Origin: Chionoecetes opilio
Lineage: Eukaryota; Arthropoda; Malacostraca; Decapoda; Majidae
DNA: 64,000 nt
NCBI GenBank assembly: GCA_016584305.1
Contig: JACEEZ010000369.1
Coordinates: forward strand, 141,855-205,854
Direction: 5' to 3'
The notes under the pieces were generated by a model, which saw only the letters and a program-made list of their open reading frames with translations, searched no databases and was not told the DNA's origin. Numbering within the stretch: position 1 is the first letter of the stretch; each line of letters begins with the position of its first letter. This document shows positions 32,420-44,199 of the stretch, piece by piece. The position numbers were made by a program, and so were the translations under genes.

Positions 32420-33370
32420 CGATCTCCCCCTTTCGGTCAAGACTAAGGTAATGAACGTTTAGTAAAAATTGAAATTCAGGTTCGGTGGGGAGTCTATTTT
32501 AAGAAGAAAAAAAAAGATTAAAATAAAAACCAGTAACCAGTGAAGTAATTACTTTGAGTCAAAAACAATACCCAAATAAAAGAACTAATCACAAAAGTAA
32601 AATGAGAAATAAAAGCTCTATCAAACAGAACAACATTAACACTTTATTACTTAAACTTAATTATATTGATTGTTGGCCATAAAAGTACCGTGTGGATAAA
32701 GAAAACTAATTAGGATGTACACGCTATTATTCAGTCTATTTCGATATAATGAAGGAGCGAAAACATGTTATAACTAAGTTCTCATTATGTTATCGACTGG
32801 TTAAGGGTGACAATTTAGGCCTTTTGTGGGTTTTTGACCCTTTGTAATGACTATCGTACGTCTGGCAGTTTAGTGCATTGATACCTGCGGGAAATTATTT
32901 CAAATAATATTCTATTCTAAATCATGATATTATCCATGTTAATTCTCCATCATCTACATATTCTTTATTAGGTGTACCGTTGAGTATTGATATGTGTTGA
33001 TAATATGTTGGAAGTTATTGAAATAAGGGAAAATATGACCTTGTGTTATATCCCGTAATCTTTGCTGGGATAATCAAATGTTATTTTTATATGATACTAC
33101 CGCTACACACATAGACTAACTGATAATCTTTTTCCATGTAAACTCCTTCCTATGTACGTATCTCATCTTTATTTCTATGTATCTCTGGGTGTTCCTGATT
33201 AAGCTGGAAATATTTGAAATAAACTGAAATATTATAATTTTTATAAACTATTATAAAAACTTTTATAACAATTTTTAATAGTTTAAACAGGCCTAATAAT
33301 AGTGATGGTACCGATATTGAGATACTATGTATATTACTGAGTTAATATATATAATATGAAATGAATATTT
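32420..33370. other. AT-rich, no gene recognised
   Basis: No long frame, repeat or motif that I can support. Confidence 0.5.
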
Positions 33371-33384
33371 CCCACTTACAAATA

Positions 33385-33640
33385 CGTACCAGCGGGCCTC
33401 CGGAGGATTGACGTCAAGTTGCCGCTGCTTGTCACTACTGATGTATTACTACATCAAGATAATCATAGAACTGTTGTTTCAAAATGTTTACACATAGAAA
33501 TATTCAATTCTTCAAATTCTGTATATTAATTTTCAACATAGTAAATTTTCCCGTCTGAAAATACACCAGCGGGCCTTCGGAGGGCTGACGGAGGTAAACT
33601 TGCCGCCGGCGGCCGCCGTTCGCCGCTCTACAGCCTACGT
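33385..33640. repeat. Direct repeat of CCAGCGGGCCT segment
   Basis: CCAGCGGGCCTCCGGAGG at about 33390 recurs as CCAGCGGGCCTTCGGAGG at about 33567, with matching flanks (ATTGACGTCA/CTGACGGAGG, TTGCCGC). Confidence 0.65.
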
Positions 33641-35032
33641 AGGCCCGCCGGTGATGGTTAGCTGGGTACCTATTGGCTCCTAATGCTATTCTGCCTGCTT
33701 TGTTCTGTGTTACTTCCAATCTGTCCAACTCCTTCCTAGACCACACCATTGTTTCCAGGCCATACATAATGCTAGGGACAGCCACACCCTTCCATAGTCC
33801 TCTCACCACTTCATACTTCTTGGCTCGACATCTTGCCACACTGCCTAGCCTACCAACCCACTGGTTGGCTCTAGCTATCCTCTCATGTTTAGTTTTCTCA
33901 CATCCTTTATCATCCAACCAAATACCCAGATACTTGTACTCTTTCGTTCTCTTTATTTCATTCCCACCCACCATCTAAATCCTGTCATCATCAGAGTCAT
34001 CCCTATTCACCACCAACACCTGGCTCTTCTCCTTACTGAGCCTAACGTTGACCCTTCCATACTCAGTCACAGCATTCAGCATCTCTTGTAGCTCATTGTG
34101 GTTTTCACTAAAGATCACCACATCATCTGCATACATAAGTACACTCAACACTCCATCTCCAATTTTCACACCCAGACCTGTACGCTTCACTCTCACTGCC
34201 ATTTCCTCAACATATAATCCAAAAAGTAGAGGAGAAAGGACACAGCCCTGTCTTACTCCTCTCTTACTATTCACCCATCCAGTCTCGAGATCACCCATAC
34301 TGAACTTGGCCTGTGTGTCCTCATACATACTGCTTATTATTTTAACAACCTTCTCACTCATGCCAAGCGTCTCCAATCAATACCTTACATAGCATTCTCC
34401 TATCCACTCTGTCATACGCTTTCTCAATATCTAGAAAGGCTAGATATTTCTTTCTTCCATCCTTTCTTGTTCTCTCAATCACTTAATTCACTACAAACAT
34501 ATTGTCCTCACCTCTTCTGTCTTTTCTGAATCCATTCTGCTCTTCACCCATCACCTTATTTCTTTCCACAACTTCACCTAGTCTTTCATTCAGTACACCA
34601 CAGAAAATCTTACAAACCGTGTCACACACCGCTATTGGCCTGTAATTCTTAATCTCCTTCCTACTCGTGTGTCCTCCCTTATGTATGAGGGTCACTCACT
34701 CTACTGTCATTCCAGGCACCAGGCACCCTTTCCTCTCTCCATATATGTCTAAACAACTCATGCATTCCCTCAATTATTCCCTCACCTCCCTCTCTATAAA
34801 ATTCATTCGGGAGACCGTCCATTTCAGGGGCCTTTCCATTTTTCAGTTTTCTTACATACCCTTCAATCTCATCTATTCTAATTTCTTCATCCATCATTTC
34901 CTCTATTTTCCTCCCTAAGGTGACGTTCCCTAAGTCACTATTAGGCTCATTCACACCTCCAATATCTTTCCAGAAGTTTTCTACAGCTCTGACCATTTCC
35001 TTTTTCTCTCTTAGTGACCTGCCATTCACCAC
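33504..35032 (-). pseudogene. LINE RT, 5'-truncated, frameshifted
   Basis: Four minus-strand frames in order give an RT. 34679-35032 has NGKAPEMDGLPNEFYREGG and WREERVPGAWND. 34483-34695 has LIHKGGHTSRKEIKNYRPIA, then NKVMGEEQNGFRKDR. Around 34440 sits motif A (FLDIEKAYD-type, frameshifted). 33975-34376 has RGVRQGCVLSPLLFGLYVEE and motif C LMYADDVVIFSENH. 33504-33974 has KEYKYLGIWLDDKG and PSIMYGLETMVWSRKELD. The thumb region matches the 'YKYLG...YG.E....' layout of RTE/L2-type LINEs. No endonuclease remains. Confidence 0.88.
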
Positions 35033-35774
35033 TAACCATGACGAATGGATAAGCTCTGTGGTGAATGTCTGTTATTATTGGTGGATGTTGTGGTCGTGTT
35101 CAGCCTTCCTATCGAGGCATCACATGTTAAAATAATAATGTTGTTCATTGTTACTTGTGGATTGGGGATTTTACCATACCTTGCGGGTATCACCGAGGCC
35201 ACCGAGATGACATATTTCTTGAAAGTCTCATAATGGCATTTCTTTTGTGTGTTTTACGTTTTTTTATTTGCTAATATTATAGAACAAACATTTCCTAAGA
35301 TAACAGTATATCTTTTATACTGATAAACATTATATTAGGTAGGTAAACTTGTACGGGGAACGGAGCGGGTGGGATCTAGGTGGTGTGACGTCACGGGCGA
35401 TGTATCAGGCCTTGTCATCTCGGTGGCCTCGGTATCACACGAGGAGTTTCTTCGGAATGTTTCGTCGAACCAAACAGGCATTGGCTGGAACTGTTTGACA
35501 ACACACTAGCACACGGTTGAGCCAACCGCTTCACCCAACAATAACAAACAAAGATAAAAGCGATGACAGTGGGAGGCGCGGAGATTTGTTGTTAATGTTT
35601 TAACTTTAGGGGCATATATATACGTAGCTACTTGTGATGAAAAGGGAGGAGGTGATTGTTAGAAGAGAACTGCGACATATGAAGACGCGTTCATGTGGGC
35701 TAAATGGGCTATAGTGGACGAGAACTGCGCGGTCGATCGCTACCGCCGTTACCACTCAACAGATTATTTTTTGC
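35033..35774. other. No gene recognised
   Basis: One phrase GGAATGTTTCGTCGAACC at 35455-35472 matches the TTTCGTCGAAC array near 48110-48200. Confidence 0.5.
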
Positions 35775-35778
35775 TTAA

Positions 35779-36692
35779 AGTAATCGTCCAGACCATTTCA
35801 TCATTCCTGATTTAATGCAGTCAAAATATAGCCATGATCGAGTATATCAACAATATGTTGTCACATTTTGCATCCAGTCACCCGTTTTTAAATGATCCGC
35901 ATTCAAAATCTAAATTCCCCGTGCTCTCAAAACACAACTGTTGATCAGCAGACGACGCACCATGGGTCGGCGACGTCACGACAGTGAGCCTCCCAGCCCT
36001 GCCTGATACAGATGCGCGTAGACTGAGAAAAATGTAGTACTTGGGGAATTTTGGGTGTTTCTGATAGTTTTTTTGTGCGATGTGGCATGTAGCCTACTTG
36101 CATCCTGTGTGGGTGCAGCGTGGGGGCTGTGCCTTTACCGAGAGCTTAGCACCCATTTGCAAACTGTGGGGCGACGATATATGTGTGCAGATGTGTGCAG
36201 CGGCAGGAAGCAGCGGGGAGCGGCGGGTAGTAGCAAGACCACCGAGATAAGAGGGCTGCAGTACCCTGGCTACTACCAGCCGCTCCCCGTCGCTCCAAAG
36301 GTCTGCACACATATATCGTCGCCGTGTGGGTTGTGAATGGGTGCTAAGCTCTCGGGAAGGGCACGGCTTTCTTGCTGTGCCCATGCAGGATGCAAGTATG
36401 TGCCGTGTCGCACAAAAAATATACCAGAAGCACCCGGGATTCTAAGGGTACTGTATTTTTCTGAGTCTCCGTGTGTCTGTGTCGGGCGGGGCTGGGAGGC
36501 TTACCTCTTGTGACGTCGCCAGCAAGTTTCGCGCCACGGCTGTAATGTGGCTGTTGTTTTTCCCGCGCTTTTTACAAAAGTCATGTTTTTAGGGAAATAA
36601 GGCGTGAAAATGAATATTTTTTTGTGGATTAGGTATTTTGAATGAATATTCAACATAATTATGCAAGGAAAAAATGGGTCTGGACGATTACT
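35779..36692. mobile_element. TTAA-flanked foldback with palindromic core
   Basis: Perfect 16-bp inverted ends AGTAATCGTCCAGACC (35779-35794 and complement at 36677-36692), with TTAA on both sides (35775-35778, 36693-36696). The middle (about 35965-36535) is a long palindrome of about 230-bp arms, including GACGATATATGTGTGCAGAT versus CTGCACACATATATCGTCGC. TTAA duplication is typical of piggyBac and Kolobok elements (inference). No transposase. Confidence 0.82.
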
Positions 36693-37141
36693 TTAATATA
36701 ATGTGCAGTATTAATCCATTTCTGCATGCGTAACCTTTAAAACATATACATATTGAAGAAATTATAAGAGTTGTCTAATAATGCATAGACACACCCCGAC
36801 CTGCCTCCCACCAACCCCCATCCCTTAGGAGGTTAGGTTAAGTTTCGGTTATGTTAATCTCGTCAGGGGGTCGAAGGGGTCGGAGCCCCTACCGTTAGAA
36901 CCTGCTGGGCGGGGCACACTTGTTTTCGTATAATTCCGTCACTTCCCTGGTTTCTGAGACACTGACTATTATTTCTTGGCCAAGTTTTACAGCTTTCTGA
37001 CGGAGATACATTGTTATCAATGGAAAAGGTGACCCTAGGATTTGGTGAGAAAAAAAAAACTTTTTAACAGGTTTCTGGAAAATAAAAATATCTTCATCTG
37101 AAAAAGCAACAATTTCTGGCCAGGTAAATGTAGGGTAAATG
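36693..37141. other. No gene recognised
   Basis: Short frames only. A TTAGGTTAAG tract lies near 36830. Confidence 0.5.
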
Positions 37142-37901
37142 TTTACACTAGGACCGAAATTCCCTACACAATTGGGAGTGTGGTTTCTGTTCACCATAAT
37201 AGATTCTAAGAAACATTTTCTCTATGAACTTCCGTCGCAAATCACTACTTTCGGAGATATAAGACGTTTTTAATAGGAAGGAGTGTATAATATACACTCC
37301 TTCCTACTAAAAACGTCATTACTTTTGGAGATAATGCCATATTGTTCATAGGGAGGCGAGACAAGAGTTTACGTCCGCCACACTCTTCTTCCTCTTGTGA
37401 CCTGCATCGCCTCGATCTGTTCTTCCCTTGCCACGGACATTTTTTTAATGCAGATTTGGCTTTAGTTAGAAGGTTAAAGCGTGGGACTAGGTTAGGTTAG
37501 GTTAGATTAGCGAGTCTAAAGGTGGGGTTAGGTTAGTCTAAAGGTGGGGTTAGGTTAGTTTAATTTTCATATCGTAAACTAACCTAACCTCACCTTTAGA
37601 CTCGTTAATCTAACCTAACCTAACCTAGTCCCACGCTTTAACCTCCTAACTAAAGCCAAATCTGCATTAAAAAAGTGTCCGCGGCAAGGGAAGAACAGAT
37701 CGAGGCGATGCAGGTCACAAGAGGAAGAAGAGTGTGGCGGACGTAAACTCTTGTCTCGCCTCCCTATGAACAACATGGTATTATCTCCAAAAGTAATGAT
37801 TTGCGATGGAAGCTCATAGAGAGAATGTTTCCTAGAGTCCAATAAGGTAAACAGAAACCACACGCCAAATTGTGTAGGGAATTTCGGTCCTAGTGTAAAA
37901 T
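37142..37901. repeat. 760-bp palindrome with TTAGGTT centre
   Basis: Arms of about 350 bp, starting ACACTAGGACCGAAATTCCC on the left and mirrored on the right. Towards the middle lie CATCGCCTCGATCTGTTCTT and then GGTTAGGTTAGGTTAGATTA on both arms, around a small centre near 37565. The left arm has an extra 31-bp internal palindrome (37277-37308, centre TATAATATA) that the right arm lacks. Confidence 0.85.
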
Positions 37902-37904
37902 AAT

Positions 37905-38330
37905 ACCATATGTAGTCAGTGTCTCAGAAAAGGACCGCGCAGTCCTTGTCCATTTTTACCTGATCTTGATATTACAGGTGGCCTTTTCTTCATAGGCCAG
38001 GCCTTTGAACCGACTGCTCCTGTAGAATAAAAAAAACCCACACAAAAGGGAAACAGAAGAAAACAAAACTACATACAAGCCTGCAGTTTTATTGTCTATT
38101 TGCCATACAGCACATTCTTTCGAAACTCTTTCACTGTCTCAATCATCCGCCCCTTGTCTCACCACACATGCATGTCCCAGCAGCAATAACATCCATTCTC
38201 TTCCTGTTCTTTCAACCACCTCATTCATTTCACATCCCATTTCAGTCAAAACCACACGCATCATTTCCATTCTCTCCCCGTTATACTTCTCAGATCTCAT
38301 ATTCTATAATTCTTGTTGTTCTTGTTTTAG
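37905..38330. other. No gene recognised
   Basis: Pyrimidine-rich, short frames only. Confidence 0.5.
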
Positions 38331-38460
38331 GGCTGCGAGGATCACTTGGGGAACACTATGAGCCCTGGTGATGTCCAATATTGTTATCACAGGCGTGGTA
38401 GTTGACCTGTCCTCCTCAGGAAGGCACAGGTGAGGTGGATGACGTCGTGTTGCCGTGAGG
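38331..38460. mobile_element. Short relic of the TTTTTGGTCGTTA-type element
   Basis: Matches 1880-1985 and 58330-58440: GCTATCACAGGCGTGG-type sequence, then TCAGGAAGGCACAGGTGAGG. It lacks the 495-bp nested insert at the site where copy 1 has it. Confidence 0.7.
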
Positions 38461-39131
38461 GGTGGACGCCCGCCGCCGCCAGCAGGGTGGGCAGGTCAAA
38501 GGTGGTGACGTTCAGGGCGATGAGTTGAGACTGTAGCACTCATGGAGGTAGTACGGGTGGAGGCGCCCTGAGCCGCGCGGGTTGAAGCCAGTGAACTGTC
38601 AGTCAGCCATCTTGCTGTGGGCTAAGGGAGCCCACAGCTCTACTGCCAAGTAGAGATAAATCATCCCATGGAAATATTGTGAGATTCCTGGGAGTAACGT
38701 CGGTCCATTCTAAGGTGCACATAGTATATGGGTTTCTTTCCCGTTATTATTTTCATGATGAGAATTAAACTGATCTCATAACATGGTGATATCAATATAT
38801 GTAGGTCTCTCGGGTTTGTGGGTATAAGTTTTGCTACGTTGGGGTGGCACCATGTAGATAGTATGGGAGTACTACAAGACCATGGTACACCTCGCACACT
38901 ACCTTCATGGGTGGCACAGTGGCTTCGTTGTTAAAGGTGGGGTGGTGAGGTCAAAGGTGTGAATTGAGTCGGGTAATTACTATAGTGGCGGATCTGTTTA
39001 AGGGTTGGGCTATGCTTACTCAGGTCAAACCCTTTCTACACGTCCACTCATACTCTCTTCAGTCTTCATTTAGTATTGATCTCGTGAGGACAAGTAAAGG
39101 CAGGAGTGTCGCGATCCTTGTGTGTTCTACT
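38461..39131. other. No gene recognised
   Basis: Sequence upstream of the THAP-like exon. I see no clear TATA or Inr. Confidence 0.45.
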
Positions 39132-39208
39132 ATGGTGAAAAGTTGTGTTGTATTTGGGTGCAATGAAAAAGCGAACAAAAAATCTGACCCATCCATCACG
39201 TTTCACCA
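39132..39208 (+). CDS. THAP zinc-finger first exon (partial)
   Basis: ATG at 39132 begins MVKSCVVFGCNEKANKKSDP, then SITFH, and a splice donor (CCA|GTAAGT) follows at 39208/39209. THAP proteins start with M-x-x-C-x4-C and a basic/Asn stretch before SFHxFP; the first two zinc-binding Cys residues are present here. The remaining Cys-x2-His pair would be on the next exon, which I cannot find: a LINE relic and the Gypsy element follow. THAP domains bind DNA in host regulators and in P-element-type transposases. The frame is open upstream to 38964, but the THAP family normally begins at this Met. It may be a gene fragment. Confidence 0.6.
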
Positions 39209-39439
39209 GTAAGTTATGCATTTGTTGATTTCTAAAACTATGTTTCAAACAAACGTGCATGTATTTGTTTAACAAAGACAATGACCTTGTTAGGAAAGTG
39301 TGATAGCTACTGCACCACTGGGTTGGTAATTGTGTTACTGATAGTAGTAATAGTGGTGGGGGTGATGCAGCTGTAGTAATACGTAGTATATAAGTGTTAG
39401 CGATTGTGTTCGTAGGGTTTATATTAATAGTAATATTAT

Positions 39440-39528
39440 AGTAATTTGGGGCCACTACTATTTTATATTTGCATCCACGACTAAGATAGTGGGATTAGTA
39501 ATGATATCAGCAAGTTTGCTGATGATAC
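39440..39528 (+). pseudogene. LINE RT motif C fragment cut by Gypsy
   Basis: Plus-strand frame reads SNLGPLLFYICIHD, then a stop where Leu is expected, then DSGISNDISKFADDT. This is the RT stretch from motif B/C (LGPLLFxIYINDLDSGI...KFADDT). It stops at the first base of the Gypsy LTR. A possible continuation (DLNSRTYRSSLM) begins after the other LTR at 46408, with roughly 20 residues missing between. Confidence 0.75.
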
Positions 39529-40287
39529 TGTTGCAAACCCGCCCTCCCACAGCCGCCAACTGACTTGCCTCTCTTGCTGGGCTGGCTTCAGACGCGTGGG
39601 AATGATCCGCTCAGTCCGGTTATGTGTCTAATCGGGACCAGACGCAATGAATCCCCTGAGGCCTTGAGCACGGGCTCCTCACACGGGCACATCACCACCA
39701 CGGCACACACATAGACAGGCACATGCGGAATAACACACTCGTATCCTTTCCAGACTATAATTGTAATAGGTAAACACTACAGAAACAACCTCACGCCCAC
39801 CGTGAGACACAACAGCCCCTCCTCATAGGCCCGATCACTTGCCGACCGTCGCAGCCCCAAATGTTCCCTCCACTGCAACTACAGTCACTGTTATGCACCT
39901 TATAACATACCAGAGTCACCACACTCAACACACTATTCCACCGGATGGTGGGGAAAAGGAGACACTGGTTACCCTCACGGCATCCACCCCACGCGCGCCC
40001 GCCATTCGCCAAACCCACGGCCACTGCTACCTATTTCACCCAAGCTCAGGGGACTATTCCTCCACCCTTCTTGCCTGTGAACCACCACTAGCCCTACCGT
40101 AACCCTGTTTCCTGGTGGACGCGTCGTATCCTTCGGGTGGTTTCCTGCCGGAGATCCTTTCCCAGTGGTATGCCTCGCCTCCGTTTTGTTCCACGCGGTC
40201 TCCTCCTCTTCCTCCTCTTCTGGCCACAACAACCCACTCCCATCTCTCAATCTCAACCTGAGCTCGAGTTGTGGCGCGTTCGTAACA
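39529..40287 (-). repeat. Gypsy 3' LTR
   Basis: 759 bp; on the minus strand it begins TGTTACGAACGCG and ends GGGTTTGCAACA, the usual TG...CA borders. A purine-rich stretch GACGGGAGGGCAG (polypurine tract) lies directly upstream on the minus strand at 40288-40300. Confidence 0.93.
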
Positions 40288-40552
40288 CTGCCCTCCCGTC
40301 ACAAAACTGGCCGACCTCGGCCAGCCAAAACTAAAAAAGAAACAGAAAAATCATAATACAAGGTTACATGCACATATAACACAAAATCCTCAAATGAAGG
40401 GCAACTCGCACCATCATTAAACAAACCACCTTTTACCAAACATTACCACTCCAAAGCTACACAACTGCAAGTCCCTCCATCGCCATTCACCATCCGCCAC
40501 TGCAGTGTTGGAAAGTCACACCAGGCCGCCCTCCTCTTCCCTTCAGAGTGAG

Positions 40553-43500
40553 CTAGCCCTCTGGACCTTCCAATATGAAGTCTTTCATCCACCTAGGGGT
40601 ACGTCGGGGGCGCTTCGGGCGTGCGCCTCCCAAGCCTGTTGCTTGGACCTCGCTACCGCCCACATCAACTGGTATCGAGGTAGGTTCCTCTGCTGCCGCC
40701 TGCTCGCTGGGTTCGAGGCTGGTTAGAGGAACCAGCCCCATGTCGCCTGCGTCCTCTTCCTCCGGCCAGAAAACGCGTTCCTCGTCATCCTCACTGCCAC
40801 ACGGCTCTGGCGTCAAGACGTCTGTCCCGGTGCCATCCTCCCAACTGTAGTGGCCTGGACCATAGTACCTCCAGAGCCTATCAGCATGGACTACCATTGC
40901 TCTCCTTCAGGGTGGCCTGCGGATCCGGAAGGTGACGTCAGAAATCACCTCCTCCACCGTGTATGGCCCCTCCCATGGACTCTGCAGCTTAGGAGACTGC
41001 CCCTTCTTCCTCCTTGGGTTGTACAGCCACACCTGCTGCCCTTCCTGGAATACCGGCACCTCAGTATGCCGGTCATAGCGGGTCTTCATGGCCTCTCCCG
41101 CTATCCGGAGATTACCCCGGACTTGGTGGTGTATTTCCTCCATCCTTCTTTTAAGGCAGCGGCGTAAGGTGTGGTAACAGTGGGCATCCCCTCGTCCGGC
41201 GGCCGTCCGGTGATGAGGTCCAGTGGTAACCGCAACTCCCGGCCACACATAAGCCTGGCAGGTGAGTAACCTGTGGCCTCATGTTCTGCCGACCGGTATG
41301 CCATGAGTAGTAGGGGAAGCTTCAGGTCCCAGTCCCCCTGTCCTTCCTGGCAGCTCTTCGCCAGCTGCTGGGCCAGTGTGCGATTATAACGTTCCACCAT
41401 GCCGTCTGACTGCAGCCGGAGTGGAGTTGTACGTGTCTTCTGCACATCGAGCAACTGGCAGCACTCCCTGAACACCTCAGACTCGAATTCCCTCCCTTGG
41501 TCCGAGTGTAACTCCTCAGGCACACCGAATCTTGAGAAAAATTCATCCACCAGAACTTCGGCAACCGTGGTAGCCACATGGTTGGGGAGAGGGTAGGCTT
41601 CTGGCCACTTCGTAAAATAATCCATCGCCACACACACATAGCGATTTCCTCTGGCCGTCTGGGGCAAAGGACCCACTATGTCCACTGCCACCCTCTCCAT
41701 AGGTGCCCCCACCTGATAAAGCTGTAATGGTGCCCTAGCGCGTACATTGGGGCCCATCTTAGCACTGCACACGTCATAGGACCGGCACCACTCCTGCACG
41801 TCCTGGCGCATATCCAACCAGTACACACGCTGCCGCAACCGCACAAGAGTTTTCTTAACACCGAAGTGCCCACTTGTGCTGCCACCATGAGCCTCACCCA
41901 ATAGTTCTGCCCTCTTTTTCTTGGGGATAACCGTCAGCCAGAATTTCACTTTTCCATCACTGGTCACCCACTGTCGTTCCAACACTCCCCCTAATAATCG
42001 CAACACATCCCATTGTCGCCAGAAGAATTTGGTCACTGGGCTGGTCACTGCCACACGTTCCCAAGGTGGCCTAACACGACTCTCCTCTAACCACGCCACA
42101 ACTGGCCCAATATCAGCGTCCTGTCGCTGGGCCAGCTCAAGGTCTTGCCTCCACGAGGTGGCACCGACATGGAGGGAAACACGGTTACATATTTGGTTTG
42201 GCTCACGTTGGCTGCAGTGTTTGCAGTCCACAGGGCAAGGGCGTCGACTCAAACTGTCGGCATTACTGTGCACCCGGCCCGGACGGTGCTCAATTTGGTA
42301 GTCATGCTGCTCTAACTTGCCCAACCACCTAGCAAGCTGCCCTTCTGGATTCTTAAGGGTTTTCAGCCACTTTAGGGCAGCATGATCGGTCCTGACCTTG
42401 CACTCGGCACCGTACAAGTACGAGTGGAAGTGGTCCATGCTCTTGACCACCGCCGACAGTTCCTTCCTGGTGACACAGTAGTTCCTTTCTGGAGTAGAAA
42501 ACTTGCGACTGTAGTAGGCCACTACACGTTCCTGCCCGTTCACTAGCTGGGAGAGGACAGCCCCCACTCCTTCAGCACTGGCGTCACAATCCAAGATATA
42601 TGGTTCCGTAGGAACAGGGTATGTCAATACAGGGGCGTGAGTGAGTGCCTCCTTCAGCTGCTCGAAGGCCGCCTGGCACTCATCACTCCACAGGAACCGA
42701 GCTCCTTTTCGTGTCAGGTGATGAAGTGGTGTGGCTATATGTGCGAAGCCCTGCACGAATCTCCGGTAATACGTGCAGAGGCCCAGGAAGCTTCGCACCT
42801 CCGTTACACTACGGGGAACTGGCCACTCCTCGATAGCTTCTACCTTCCCGGGGTCGGCGGACACCCCATCCCGGCTCACGATGTGGCCCAGAAATGACAC
42901 CTGTTCCTGGAAGAGGCAGCACTTCTTGGGGCTGAGCTTCAAGTTCGAAACCCTAAACCTGTCCAGCACTTCTTCCAGCCTTTCCAGCATCTCCTCGTAG
43001 GTGCCTCCGTACACCACCACATCGTCCAGGTAGACCAGAGCCGATTTCCCCAGGAGGCCATCCAATACCTGCTCCATCAGCCTCTCGAAAGTGGCGGGAG
43101 CGTTGACCAAACCAAAGCTCATGACCCTAAACTGCCACAATCCTTGGCCGGATGAGAAGGCAGTCTTTGGCTTGTCCTCCTCTGCCATGAGGACCTGGTG
43201 GTACCCTGACTTAAGGTCCAGGGTACAGAACCACCGTGCACCGACCAGTGCATCCAACGTGTCGTCTATGCGAGGCAGCGGGTAGGAGTCCTTGGTGGTA
43301 ACTGCATTGAGCGCCCTGTAGTCCACACAACAACGCATCGTCCCATCCTTCTTTCGAACCAATACCACGGGGGACGACCATGGACTGCTGGACTTTTCGA
43401 TGACACCCTGAGCCCGTAGTTCCTCCACAGCTGTCTCGATCTCCTTCCTCCTCGCTGGCGCTATCCGCCGAGGGGGCTGCTTAATGGGCCTGCTGTCGCC

Positions 43501-44199
43501 CGTGTGGATGAAGTGCTGGGCGAGCCCGGTCCTGCCCAAGTCGTGGTCACCCTTTGAGAACACGTCCGCATACTGTTCCAGCAACTGCCCCACCTTGGCA
43601 GCCTGCCCTGGGGTTAAACAGCTACCACTCCTCTGCCAGAGGTCCTGCAGATGCAGCGGCATCCCTGTGTTTCTTTCTTGCCGACCACTCGACTTTACCT
43701 GTGCAGTCAACGCCCGCACACCCTGTCCGCGCCCTTGCAGCGTAACTTCCCCTCCTTTGGCCCGCATGGTCATGGAGCCAAGGTCCAGCACCGCCTTGCT
43801 CTGCTGGAGGAAATCCAGGCCAAGGAGATTTTCGTCCAGGTCGGCTATATACACGGTTAGTTCCTCCTTAGCCTCGCCGACCTCAATTCTCGCCTGTACC
43901 GGTCCCCTTAACTTCGTGCAGTGGCCGGTGACCCCGCACAACTGTTGTTTGGTGGCTGGAAATTCTGAGGTGTCTACCAAACCCGCCTGTAGGAACGTGC
44001 GCTCGGCACCCGTGTCTACCGTCAGGCTACAGGGCCTCCCGTTGACTTGTCCCTGTACCTGCACGGTCCTGGCGCCCGTAGAGCGGCACTTTACTTGGAG
44101 TGGGGCCTCTGGTTGATTGGCTGGGGTTGGGCCCCCGCTCCCAGCCAGACAGAGTTTCCCGCGGCCGTCCCGCTGGCAGAGTACCCGTTTTGTGGGCAC
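40553..44199 (-). pseudogene. pol: Gypsy pol polyprotein
   Basis: The main frame (41101-44199, 1032 aa) lies in the -1 frame relative to gag and overlaps its end, as usual for -1 frameshift expression. Aspartic protease: SLTVDTGAERTFL near residue 60. RT: CCVDYRALNAVT, FCTLDLKSGYHQV and LVYLDDVVVYG near residue 385. RNase H: ILDCDASAEGVGAVLSQL near 545, then VTRKELSAVV. Integrase: zinc-binding GHFG...CRSYDVCSAKM, then core VAVDIVGPLP, LHSDQGREFESEVF and MVERYNRTLAQQL, with D, D and E. A frameshift in an A4 run near 41165 moves the C-terminus to 40907-41168 (HTEVPVFQEGQQVWLYNPRR) and a second to 40553-40897 (RPKRPRRTPRWMKDF). All catalytic residues that I can check are intact. Confidence 0.94.

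Noticed and set aside
36055..36336. Short protein gene in the 36-kb palindrome
   Set aside because: Mirrored frames on both arms reflect symmetry; no domain, start context or splice sites of note.
37142..37901. CACTA-type transposon, because the ends read CACTAGG
   Set aside because: The 3-bp flanks (TTA and TAA) do not match and no transposase or subterminal repeats support it.
43484..44116. 210-aa plus-strand frame
   Set aside because: Shadow of Gypsy pol on the opposite strand.
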